Of a stretch of DNA of 64,000 nucleotides, positions 55,686 through 64,000 are shown in pieces. Position 1 is the stretch's first letter. Each line of letters starts with the position of its first letter. Made by a program: the position numbers and the translations under genes. The stretch comes from Liopterus haemorrhoidalis. Lineage: Eukaryota > Arthropoda > Insecta > Coleoptera > Dytiscidae. The notes under the pieces are model-generated. The model did not search any database and had not been told where the DNA came from. It worked only from the letters and a program-made list of their open reading frames with translations. The stretch lies in NCBI GenBank assembly GCA_963971575.1, contig OZ020616.1, positions 9,905,934 through 9,969,933 of the forward strand. Direction: 5' to 3'.

Positions 55686-56640
55686 ATGTACACAAGTGAA
55701 GGAAAATTCATGCTTGTAACTTGGTACAATTCTCAGATGAGTTTGAAAGAAGTTTCTGCTATGTTCAGTGCTACTTATTCGAATCATTCTACACCGAATT
55801 CCTCTACAATATCGAAGCGAACAATTTGGATCATACAAGAAGGAAACGAACATCAACTATACTGACTGAAAAAAACAAATTAGAAATTGTTTTAGAAGTT
55901 AAAGTAATAACTGTACATCTACTAAATTAATCGCTCAAACCGTATCTGTGAGTAAGTCATCTGTATATAGAGCTCTTAAAAGTGAAAAATACCGGTCTTA
56001 CAAATATCAAAATCATCAAGAACCTTTAGAGAGAGATGCGGCAGTACGGATAAACTTTTGCTTTAATATTTTCGAAAAAATTAATACCAACCCTATTATG
56101 CTCCAAAGAATTTTATTTACCGACGAATCAACTTTTAATTTAAATGGTGAGGTGCACCGCCAAAATTTTAGATTTTGGAGTCGAGAAAATTTACATTTAT
56201 TTAATGCAGCACGTATGCAAAGGCCGCAAAAATTAAATGTGTTGGCAGGCATAATAGGAACACACATATAAGGACTCTTTTTCATTGATAGTAACCTCAA
56301 TGCGGATAAATACTTGGCCTTATTACGAAATCACATAGTACCTGCTTTAAGAAATTTAAATTTTGCTGGTCATATACCAGCGAGATGGAGCTCAAGTGCA
56401 CTATTCCAAACGAGTAAGGGATTACTTGGATAGAGAATTTCCCAACAGTTGGATTGGGAGAGGAGGAACAATAAATTGGCCAGCACGATCTCCGGATTTA
56501 TCACCAAACGATTTTTTTTTTTATAGATATCTTAAAGCAAAAGTATATGATGGAGAAGTCAGGAGTATCACTAAATTACAGAACAGAATCATGCAGCATC
56601 AATCACTATCTCACAAGGGCAAATAATAAATGTTTTAAAT
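55686..56640 (+). pseudogene. DD41D transposase, frameshifted
   Basis: The ATG at 55686 starts YTSEGKFMLVTWYNSQMSLK (HTH). After shifts: VSVSKSSVYRALKSEKYRS (second HTH, ~55945), ILFTDESTFNLNGEVHRQNF (first Asp, ~56110), YQRDGAQVHYS (second Asp, ~56378) and INWPARSPDLSPNDFFFYRY (third Asp, ~56470). Again 41 residues separate the last two Asp. A stop at 56270 and at least three frameshifts disable it. The C-terminal ~50 residues are lost. Confidence 0.85.
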
Positions 56641-56749
56641 AATTTTTATGATTGCCTTACTTTTTGTTTACAACTTAATTATGGTATTTTTGAACATTTA
56701 ATTTAGGTGTTTTTTTGTTATTTTTGTATTTAATAATTGTATTTTCAAT

Positions 56750-56845
56750 GTATTTTCAATAAAAAATGTTCAGCCTTTTCAATGAATGTTGATCCCTATG
56801 TTGCAAAATAAATGGAACGCAACTTTACATTACTATCAAAATAAT
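56750..56845. repeat. 96-bp direct repeat, left copy
   Basis: Identical to 57685-57780 except one base (CTATGTTGC vs CTATGGTGC). It immediately precedes the (AAT)n tail of the reverse-oriented non-LTR insert and is read as its target-site duplication. Confidence 0.85.
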
Positions 56846-57684
56846 AATAATAATAATAATAGTAATAATTTATTAAATTTGCCAAATACAAGAAATGTAC
56901 ATTAAATTAAGTCAAAATACACAAATATACAAATATACAAAAAAAAAATAAATAAATAAATAAGCTGCACGCAATTACACAATCACAAAATTGCAGCTAT
57001 CAATATTATCATTTAAAAATTCTTGAATACTGTAGTACATTTTCTCCATTAAGAATTTAAAAATAATTTTTTTAAATTTTTGGATATTTAATTCTCTGAT
57101 ATGCATAGGTAATTTATTGAATAGGGTAACGCCTATAAATGAAGGAAGAGACTTTGAAACATTTAACCTTATTTTCGGTAGACGAAAATCAGATTTGGCT
57201 CTGGTGTTATAGTTATGAAGGTCGCTTCCACTATTCAATAAATATCAATTTTCTTTTATATATAATAGCATTTGCAATATATATATGCAAGGAAAACTTA
57301 ATATTCCTAACTCTTTAAAAATCTGTCTACAATGCGCTTTTCTTGCAACCCCAACAAGTATTCTTATTGCATTTTTCTGAGTTCTGAAAATTCTAATAGA
57401 ATCAGTAGAATTGCCCCACAGAATAACACCATATTGCATGACTGACTGTATGTATGAAAAATATACAATTTTTGCTATATGTAGTGATACGTATCTCATG
57501 ATTTTATAAAGCATAAAGTTGTACGAATTAATTTTGTTAGCTACATATTTCACATGTTCTTTCCAATTTAACTGTGCATCTAACACAAATCCTAAAAACT
57601 TTACATGTTGAACATGATACAGATGATCATTGTGGAAAGATCTGTTGAGACTAAAAACTAAATGGGAAGTTTTATTTTCATTAA
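56846..57684 (-). mobile_element. Jockey-like non-LTR insert, 5'-truncated, 96-bp TSD
   Basis: The minus-strand coding part (56975-57684) reads VQHVKFLGFVLDAQLNWKEH, then IVYFSYIQSVMQYGVILWGN (thumb) and RTQKNAIRILVGVARKAHCR, and after a frameshift near 57240 LHNYNTRAKSDFRLPKIRLN and LFNKLPMHIRELNIQKFKK. The 3' UTR ends in (AAT)n at the left edge. This is the C-terminal third of ORF2; the RT active site is not included. Related to 21318-22345. One frameshift only, so it is fairly young. Confidence 0.88.
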
Positions 57685-57780
57685 GTATTTTCAATAAAAA
57701 ATGTTCAGCCTTTTCAATGAATGTTGATCCCTATGGTGCAAAATAAATGGAACGCAACTTTACATTACTATCAAAATAAT
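57685..57780. repeat. 96-bp direct repeat, right copy
   Basis: The partner of 56750-56845. The sequence (GTATTTTCAATAAAAAATGT...) is unique DD41D-element DNA, so the repeat arose by insertion and not from a pre-existing tandem. Confidence 0.85.
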
Positions 57781-57955
57781 TTGTAGTTACTAGGCAAACT
57801 ATACATAATAATAGTTTCAATATTGCAGAATAAAATAAATTCACGGAACATGTCTTTAGGCTAGATGTATGCCAATTCTAAGATCATTTCTTCAAAAACT
57901 TAAAAAATTATCGAGAAAAACAAACGGGGAGCCTATATTAGGACCTTCTCCCCTA

Positions 57956-58851
57956 GTATTATTATTATTATTTTTTTTTTTTGTTGGTCAAGGTTAGATA
58001 TTTCACGAATTTTTTTAAAAATAATTTTGCCCTGGTTACAGAAGAGGTGAAATGACCAATTTTTAACCTCGTGGGTAGAGAACGGGTCAGCCGAAAGTGG
58101 CTGGTCACTTTTTTCTCATTGTTCCCGACAGCATAGGGGTAGTCTTTAATTTTCTTGATTTCACAGCGATCACAACGCCACCATCGGCCATTGTTGAGTC
58201 CATTAGAATACTAGCTATCTTGTCATTAGTAAGCTATCTACTAGCTCGTTTACTAGCTTAATGTATCGCCATAACCGCCAAAAGTCAAAGGATATCATCA
58301 TCTCGGAAGCAATACTTTCCTTATTTCATAACGTGAAATTATGATGTATGTTGCACAAGATAGTAAACTAATGGGTGTTTTACAGAGAGATAAATCAGGA
58401 ATGAGTAACTATTAGAACGTAATATTCTCAAAACTAGTGTTTTATGCCTCATATTTTACATAGTACAATAAAGTTCGGAATAATGATTTACTGCCAGTGA
58501 TTTGTCAAAGATCAAAGTTATTCTCTGGCAGTTAAATGTTATGTTTTAATATATTCTGACACGTTTGATCACTGTGCGGATCAATGGACACATCTTTCAA
58601 AAAATAATAATAAATTGAATGTGTTAATATAGATAGAGTGCAGTTAAAACAGAGTTTCTCAATATTTTTGCCTCGTGACCCATTATAATATACACTAATC
58701 GCTATGCGACCCTGAGGGAATAAAATGAAAAGTTGAATCCACGGCAACCCTTTTAAAATCGTTCGCGACCCATTTATGGGACCCATGAGATGATGAGCAT
58801 TGATTTAGAGAATGGAAGAATGTAATTATGCTAAGTATATTCCTACGTGTA
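57956..58851. other. Unassigned, with a hAT-like terminus
   Basis: CAGAGTTTCTCAATATTTTT (58650-58669) followed by GCCTCGTGACCC looks like a hAT left end; GCGACCCATTTATGGGACCC (58767-58786) belongs to the same kind of MITE. No TSD was fixed. The rest has no recognisable content. Confidence 0.4.
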
Positions 58852-59960
58852 CGAGGGTTAACTTTTTACAAACGATCACTAGATGACAATATTGAAATGT
58901 GTCATTACTATATTCGTAAAATTTGACATTTGTTATTATAAAATTAGTGGAAGCTTATAAATTGACCGAGTAATTTGTTGATAGTGAGCGTTTAAAATAA
59001 AGGTTGTTAAAAAAATGGATATTACTCGTGAAGGTTTTCGAGGGATGATATTTTACGATTTTAGTAAAAGCCTAACTTAACAACAATGCAGAGATTCGCT
59101 TTGTACAACTTTTGGTAATGAAGCACCATTAGAAAAGACTGTTTACAATTGGTTTGCAGAATTTCGTCGTGGTCGTGCATCCGTCAGTGATGAATCTCGT
59201 GAAGGTCGACCAAAATCGATTGTGATTCAAAAAAAGATCGATGCTGTGCGCAAAATGAGGCATTCTTTGGCATATCGCAGACTGCAATTCATTCGATTTT
59301 GCATGAACATTTAGCTGTGAAAAAGACCTGTTCCCGATGGATTCCGTATAATTTGACCGAAGCTCAAAAAAAGGTTGATTTGATCGTGTTGATTGGTGTA
59401 AGAGAATGCTAAAAAATTCAACATAGACACTGCAATATCCGTATACAACATCATTACAGGTGACGAGATTTGGATTTATTCATATGAACCGGAAACTAAG
59501 TCTTCCAAGATGAACCGAAACCCACAAAAGTTGTTCGTTCACGAAGCTCTTCCAGGAAAGTGATCGCTTGTTTTTTCGGTTGTACTGGACATGACGCAAT
59601 CATTCCTTCAGAGGATCGGAGAACAGTTAATGCTGAATGGTATACAACCATTTGTTTGCCAGAAGTCATCGACAAAATCAGGAAAAACAACCAAAAACGT
59701 CGCATCATTCTTAATCATGACAATGCAAGCTCCTACACAGCACGTCAAACAATTGATTATTTGAAGGAGAAAAACATAAAATTAATGTCTCATTGCCCGT
59801 ATTCACCTGATTTATCCCCTAACGACTTTTTTTGTTCCGCAATGTCAAACAAACCAAACCCAAATGACGCTAAATCGTTTCACATAACCTTTGCCACTAC
59901 AAATCTATCGAGTAAATTTAAATTTTACTTTAAAAAGATAGTTTTTCTTAAAAATTAATC
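58852..59960 (+). pseudogene. Mariner (D34D) transposase gene, decayed
   Basis: A terminus-like CGAGGGTTAACTTTTTACA starts at 58852 next to TA. The ATG at 59015 opens MDITREGFRGMIFYDFSKSL, then frames give FGNEAPLEKTVYNWFAEFRR (HTH), SDESREGRPKS, IITGDEIWIYSYEPETK (first Asp), LNHDNASSYTARQTIDYLK (second Asp) and CPYSPDLSPNDFF (third Asp). Thirty-four residues lie between the last two, the mariner spacing. Stops at ~59075, ~59310 and elsewhere, plus shifts, inactivate it. The C-terminus ending EKQKQF, present in the sister fragments, is replaced after ~59850. Confidence 0.88.
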
Positions 59961-60324
59961 TTGTTTATTTATTTATTTTTTTATAAAATAACAAAAATAG
60001 ACACAAACAGTTAAACAAACTCAAATAAATAAAATAATAAACTTATAAACTAAACAAGCTGGGATATGTAATCACCGCCATCACCAATACAGAATCTGAC
60101 ATTTGTTAATTGAACTAAAACATGGATCTTCAAATTTTTAGGTAACGGCCCACATCAGAATTTCTTAAATAAATGGCAGGCCGGACAATTTGAATTCAGC
60201 TGAGATCTTGACACTTAATAATAATGTTGATAATATTAATAAGAATAATTATTTTAATAATTATTAAATTAACATTATGTTTTATTTTGCGATTTTCTAA
60301 TTATTTTAATTTGATGTTTGTATG
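59961..60324. other. Low-complexity and a possible hAT left end
   Basis: 59961-60010 is (TTTA)-rich. GGATCTTCAAATTTTTAGGT (60125-60144) with AACGGCCCAC resembles the complement of the CGGGCCGTAGTTTGGAGACC end at 61691-61710, suggesting a hAT MITE into which the mariner at 60327 inserted. Confidence 0.4.
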
Positions 60325-60326
60325 TA

Positions 60327-61611
60327 CCAGGTCTACAAGTATGAAATGCGGATTTTTTTTTAAATAAAACACATTAAACTCAAAAGAACAGTAAAACTTT
60401 CTTTATTCAAAGTATGCTCCATTAGAAGTTATACATTTTTCCCATCTTTCAGGCAATTTGTGAATACCTCGCCAGTAGAACTCTTCCCCTTTCCCCGCAA
60501 ACCATTCATCTAGCCATTCTTTCACATTTTCATTTGAACAAAAGTGCTGCTCGGCAAGTGCGTGACCCATCGATGCGAACAAGTGGTAATCTGAAGGGCC
60601 CAAGTCTGGTGAGTAAGCGGCATGGGGTAGCACTTCCCACTTGAGTGCCTCCAATGTGTTGCAAACTGCTTTTGCCTTATGTGTTGGAGAATTATCGTGA
60701 AGAAAGATTACCTTGTGCTGTCTTCTTTCGTATTCTGGTCGTTTTATGAGCAGCGAATGGTTCAATTCGATCAGCTGTTGTTCGTAGCGTTGGGTATTAA
60801 CTGTTTCACCAGGTTTTAACAGTTCATAATAGACCACACCCTTTTGGTCCCACCAAGTACAGAGCATTGTCTTTTTGCCAAAGCGATTCGGTCTTGCAGT
60901 TGATGTGGATGGTGAGCCTGGGTTCACCCATGATTTTTTGCGTTTGGGATTTTCAAAATAAATCCATTTTTCATCGCCAGTAATGATACGATGCAAAAAA
61001 GGCTTTCTTTTGTATCGTCCAAGCAAAATTTCACAAGTGTTTTTGCGTTTTTCCATCTGCCTCTCATTCAATGCATGTGGAACCCATCTGCCGACTCTCT
61101 GGATCTTACCCATCTCTCGTAGGCGATTGGAAACAGCTTGTTGACTAACGCCTAACTGCTCTGCTAGTTGTTTTTGTGATTGACTATCGTCTTCCTGTAG
61201 CAATGTTTCCAATTTTGTATCTTCATATTTTTTTGGAGGTTTTCCATGTTCTTTGTCTGTAAGATCAAAGTCACCACTTTTGAAACGCCGACACCATCGT
61301 TCACACGTATCTTGCGATGGAGCATATTCACCATAAGTTTCTCGAAACAGTCGGTATGATTCAGCAGCAGTTTTTTTCAAATGAAAACAAAACAGTAGTA
61401 CTCTCCGGGAATGCTCTTTATTTGGCACAAAATTTGACATTTTTAACACAGTAAAACAAAACTATATGATCATTTTTCAAATTATAACCTATACGCATTT
61501 GACACTTAATTATAACTTAACAAAACGCCATATGTGTTGAAACTTTGAACTATACACACTGTTTGCGCGGCAAGTTTGAAAAAAATCCGCATTTCATACT
61601 TGTAGACCTGG
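60327..61611 (-). mobile_element. Intact Mos1-like mariner element
   Basis: It is 1285 bp between TA dinucleotides (60325-60326, 61612-61613). The inverted repeat starts CCAGGTCTACAAGTATGAAA and runs ~32 bp without mismatch. Mos1 of Drosophila mauritiana is 1286 bp with ends starting CCAGGTGTACAAGTA (known from the family), so size and ends agree. It contains one full-length transposase frame. Confidence 0.95.
60403..61440 (-). CDS. Mariner transposase, mauritiana subfamily, intact
   Basis: It catalyses cut-and-paste transposition at TA. The start ATG at 61440 gives MSNFVPNKEHSRRVLLFCFH and 345 aa, the Mos1 length; the three codons upstream are in frame but not needed. N-terminal HTH domains: residues ~5-60, and QKQLAEQLGVSQQAVSNRLR at ~90-110. 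Catalytic blocks are ITGDEKWIYFENPKRKKSW (first Asp, ~156), VIFLHDNSPTHKAKA (second, ~249) and YSPDLGPSDYHLFASMGHAL (third, ~284), with 34 residues between the last two (D34D). WVPHALNERQ precedes the DDE domain. There is no stop or frameshift, so it could be functional. It differs from Mos1 at many positions, so it is a related lineage and not Mos1 itself. Confidence 0.95.
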   Translation of the reverse strand: MSNFVPNKEHSRRVLLFCFHLKKTAAESYRLFRETYGEYAPSQDTCERWCRRFKSGDFDLTDKEHGKPPKKYEDTKLETLLQEDDSQSQKQLAEQLGVSQQAVSNRLREMGKIQRVGRWVPHALNERQMEKRKNTCEILLGRYKRKPFLHRIITGDEKWIYFENPKRKKSWVNPGSPSTSTARPNRFGKKTMLCTWWDQKGVVYYELLKPGETVNTQRYEQQLIELNHSLLIKRPEYERRQHKVIFLHDNSPTHKAKAVCNTLEALKWEVLPHAAYSPDLGPSDYHLFASMGHALAEQHFCSNENVKEWLDEWFAGKGEEFYWRGIHKLPERWEKCITSNGAYFE

Positions 61612-61613
61612 TA

Positions 61614-61725
61614 AACTTTTTAAAAAGTAAACTTTAAAAAAAAAGTCCACGGGCCGGATCATATCTTCTTGCGGGCCGGATTTGTCTCACGGGCCGTAGT
61701 TTGGAGACCCCTGATCTTAAAGATC
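61614..61725. repeat. hAT-like right terminus
   Basis: Repeated GGGCCGGAT/GGGCCGTAG text ends in TTTGGAGACCCCTG (61704-61717), a hAT-type end. It is the probable partner of the left end near 60125. Confidence 0.5.
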
Positions 61726-61807
61726 TTCGGAGATTAAATAGAAAATTTGGACACTTGCTATTGTGTAAATTGTCAAAAATTACAGTAATAATAGTTATTT
61801 GTGTATA

Positions 61808-62379
61808 AGCTGTTCACTTTTGTAAGAACAAACTAAGAGGATATTTTGTTTTCAATCGCTTGCACTTTAAAACTTTATGTCATGTTAGTATAATCTGTCT
61901 CATTTTGTAATACGAAACTAGATCTGGTTAGTTTCGTGACTGTTGTGGTGTAAATAGACTTTTATGGAAACATGTGAACTTGTAAATCTGGATTTTAAAT
62001 TTATGGTTAAGTATTATTATATCGAGATTATATTCAACCAAAAACTACATATGTCAGATAACAAATTGACATGTCAAAATTGTGATTGACATGTCAAATA
62101 TTTGAAAAATGCCACTTCAGAATTACCACCCTAAGATGATTTTTTTAATATACAACATAAAAAATGAAGTTTCCCTTTTAGTTTCGTATTACAAAATGAT
62201 ACAGATAATATTAAAAAAATTATGTAAATTGTTACATTCTTAATAATGATCATATCCAGAAAATCTAAAGCCGGTTTTACATCGTAAGGAATATTTTTAA
62301 TTGACATTTAAAGTCAGTAATACACTACAAAATTAACCAAAATAACTAGATCTGGTTTGTCCTTACAAAAGTGAACAGC
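61808..62379. mobile_element. MITE with a second MITE nested inside
   Basis: Outer ends GCTGTTCACTTTTGTAAG and CTTACAAAAGTGAACAGC are inverted and flanked by GTATA. Inside, ATCTGTCTCATTTTGTAATA (61893-) and its near complement TTACAAAATGATACAGAT (62189-62206) bound an inner ~320-bp unit. Both units contain AACTAGATCTGGTTTGT/AACTAGATCTGGTTAGT-like text, so they are related families. Confidence 0.7.
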
Positions 62380-62639
62380 GTATACCAAGTTAGTGAAGTC
62401 GAGTATTTTTATCACGAATTGTGGATATTTTTCGAGGCGTTAGCCTAGGTAAATAACTACGTGAGTGCTAAAATGGAGCACATTAATTTTTTTCTAAAAT
62501 CCTGAAATTATATAACATGTAATATTGAATTTTTAGGCTAGATGTACTTAACTCATATAATTGATGACTATCTATGCAAACGTGTATTTTAACAACAATT
62601 ATTAAAGAAAAACCATATTATTTACTAACATTTTCGTAA

Positions 62640-62915
62640 TAATTTAAATTTTAAAAAAATAATGGGATACCAGCGCCTAGTATAAGGGGCAGAGAAGTTC
62701 TCCGTTTCTCGACCACCGGCCATAGATATGAAAGCCACGTGGTCACTGTGAGGTTTCGACCGGTCCTGTTATTGTCGTATAAACAGGTACTCATTTGTAA
62801 ATATTAAATACTTTACGCTGAGTCAACCCCAGAGCTGACTGCATAATATCGGAAGATAAAAATCTGAAGGAGATTGGGGAATTATAACCCTAACCATCTT
62901 ACCACGGAGCCACGG
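62640..62915 (-). mobile_element. Probable tRNA-derived SINE
   Basis: On the minus strand the head GCCGTGGCTCCGTGGTAAGA then TGGTTAGGG has an A-box layout and is followed by GGGGTTGACTCAGCG. The body includes CACGTGGCTTTCATATCTAT and GGCCGGTGGTCGAGAAACGG. The B-box is weak. It belongs to a family different from the SINEs at 2.4-3.2 kb. Confidence 0.4.
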
Positions 62916-63119
62916 CAAATCAATGTATTCGATATAAATATTTATTGTATAAATAGATTCTTTGACTGTATTAAATGGTTTGGATAAGTATTAATTTTTT
63001 GGGGTACCGGTCTAATAAAACTACGTTCTTTTCTTGTCGAATAGTTAAAACATATTTTATTTGCTTACTAGTTTCGATTCTTCTCTGAATCATTTTCAAA
63101 GCCTAAAAGAAATTGAATT

Positions 63120-63912
63120 ACAAAATTATTACATCGATTTTTAGGATTTTGTAGGTATGACCAAAAAACCCTTATACCGTCATTTTGTCGTCTGTCTGTC
63201 TGTCTGTCTGACTGTCTGTCTGTTTGTCTGTCTGTCTGTTCGGTAAAAATTGTAGCCAAACGGCTAAACCTAGAGAGTTGAAATTTGGCATGCTTATACA
63301 ACTCTTTGACCCGCACATAGGAAAAATACTAAAATATCTAAAAAGCATATACCCCTAAAAATATAAACAAATATGTGCTCATCGAAAAAAAAATATTTTT
63401 TTATAATTCTGAGTAGGGTATCAAATGAAAGCCCTTGGTACGTGGATTAACGATCAAATTTTTATTTTTGCAAAATAAATTATCTTGAAACAATTTTTGC
63501 CAAAATTGTGCAAAAAAAAAATTTGTCCCACACCCTGTAGCCCAGATGGTTTAAACTAAAAATCTGAAAAAATTCTAAGTAATGTACATTGGTGTGAACC
63601 GGAATAGTACAACAGGAATTTTTGATCAGATTATGTTTTTGGAAAAAAACGCATTTTTTGTGTTTTTTTGCTAATAATGTACACAAGTTATAGCTTTGTA
63701 ACACGCTAGATAAGAAAGTGTATGCTGGTGTAGTGGTTATGACGCTGGCTTCTCACCCAACTAAATCAGTTCGATCCCAGCGAGAAGAGACAATAATATT
63801 TTTTGTTTTTTTTTTGCATTTTTATTTTGTTTAAATTACTTTTTCAAAATTTTAGTTATATTTTGGCAAATGTTGCTTTTAATTTTTAAAAGCGTAAATT
63901 TAATAACCAGTG
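63120..63912 (-). mobile_element. Rep-A copy 3 (head missing) with a different tRNA-like module
   Basis: Reverse orientation. It matches copy 2 from its end (TTAGGATTTTGTAGGTATG, 63138) through the CTGT tract (63190-63239), GTCCCACACCCTGTAGCC (63525-63542) and TGATCAGATTATGTTTT, and again from GCATTTTTATT (63817) to TTTAATAACCAGT (63900-63912). The segment between holds another tRNA-like sequence. The head with the palindrome is absent. Confidence 0.7.
63716..63786 (+). other. tRNA-like module inside Rep-A copy 3
   Basis: TGCTGGTGTAGTGGTTATGA then CGCTGGCTTCTCACCC, and the B-box CAGTTCGATCCCAGC. The A-box, anticodon-arm-like CTTCTCACC and B-box are in tRNA order and resemble a Glu-type tRNA more than the modules at 7282 and 50136. 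The acceptor stem does not close well, so it is likely a tRNA-derived sequence. Confidence 0.55.
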
Positions 63913-64000
63913 GATATTGTTGAAATTATAATTTAATTCTGTTTCAATGTACACGAAATCATAAGGGCGGAGCTTATAACAACCAATGGAAGCTATAGGT

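Larger units (their letters stand above)
54492..57953 (+). mobile_element. DD41D element enlarged by two nested insertions
   Basis: Ends AAGGTCCTAATATGGGC (left) and GCCTATATTAGGACCTT (right) are inverted, and TA flanks both sides (54490-54491, 57954-57955). Removing the hAT (997 bp with TSD) and the non-LTR insert (935 bp with TSD) leaves ~1.5 kb, a normal Tc1/mariner size. Transposase remnants fill the middle. Confidence 0.8.

Noticed and set aside
63716..63786. Functional tRNA genes at 63716, 50136 and 7282
   Set aside because: A- and B-boxes are present but acceptor stems do not pair and the segments are embedded in a dispersed repeat; called tRNA-like only.

Overview
This window looks like AT-rich, intron-era eukaryotic nuclear DNA, most likely from an insect. 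The reasons are mauritiana-type mariner and DD41D Tc1/mariner elements, piggyBac, pogo/Tigger, PIF/Harbinger and hAT elements, non-LTR retrotransposons with (TAA)n tails, tRNA-derived SINEs and GACA microsatellites. There is no operon structure, rRNA or CRISPR array, and no host protein-coding gene that I can name. Nearly everything recognisable is transposable-element (TE) debris, much of it nested. The species cannot be told from this sequence alone.

Layout. 0-10 kb: a non-LTR tail, a SINE interrupted by two hAT MITEs that share one TCTAGA-type target, the first copies of an unclassified ~1 kb repeat called here Rep-A, a mariner remnant, a hAT C-terminus and a Tc1 N-terminus. 10-18 kb: a 106-bp tandem repeat, an element with clustered palindromes, a 300-bp non-LTR insert with a 15-bp TSD, and a Harbinger. 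18-25 kb: a possible LTR, three reverse transcriptase (RT) fragments, and a Tigger nested in a hAT. 25-27 kb: a ~120-128-bp satellite interrupted by a 228-bp insert that carries a hammerhead-ribozyme-like motif. 28-42 kb: Rep-A copies split by a DD41D element, three copies of an 820-837-bp TA-target MITE, a fold-back element, a broken piggyBac, a pogo-like element, and an 85-bp-arm palindrome with a second hammerhead-like motif. 42-50 kb: an intact DD41D transposase element, a non-LTR with RNase H, and a fold-back whose arms are tandem repeats. 50-58 kb: a hAT, a 1.67-kb near-perfect palindrome, and a DD41D element containing a hAT and a non-LTR insert flanked by a 96-bp direct repeat. 58-64 kb: a decayed mariner, an intact Mos1-like mariner, nested MITEs, a SINE and a third long Rep-A copy.

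Most notable: (i) the intact Mos1-like mariner (345 aa, 1285 bp, matching terminal repeats, TA target); (ii) Rep-A copies that share their body but carry different tRNA-like modules at the same internal position; (iii) two hammerhead-like motifs whose stems are kept despite sequence change; (iv) the 96-bp target duplication; (v) the intact DD41D transposase. TE insertion order can be read directly at several nests. No cellular pathway can be reconstructed here.
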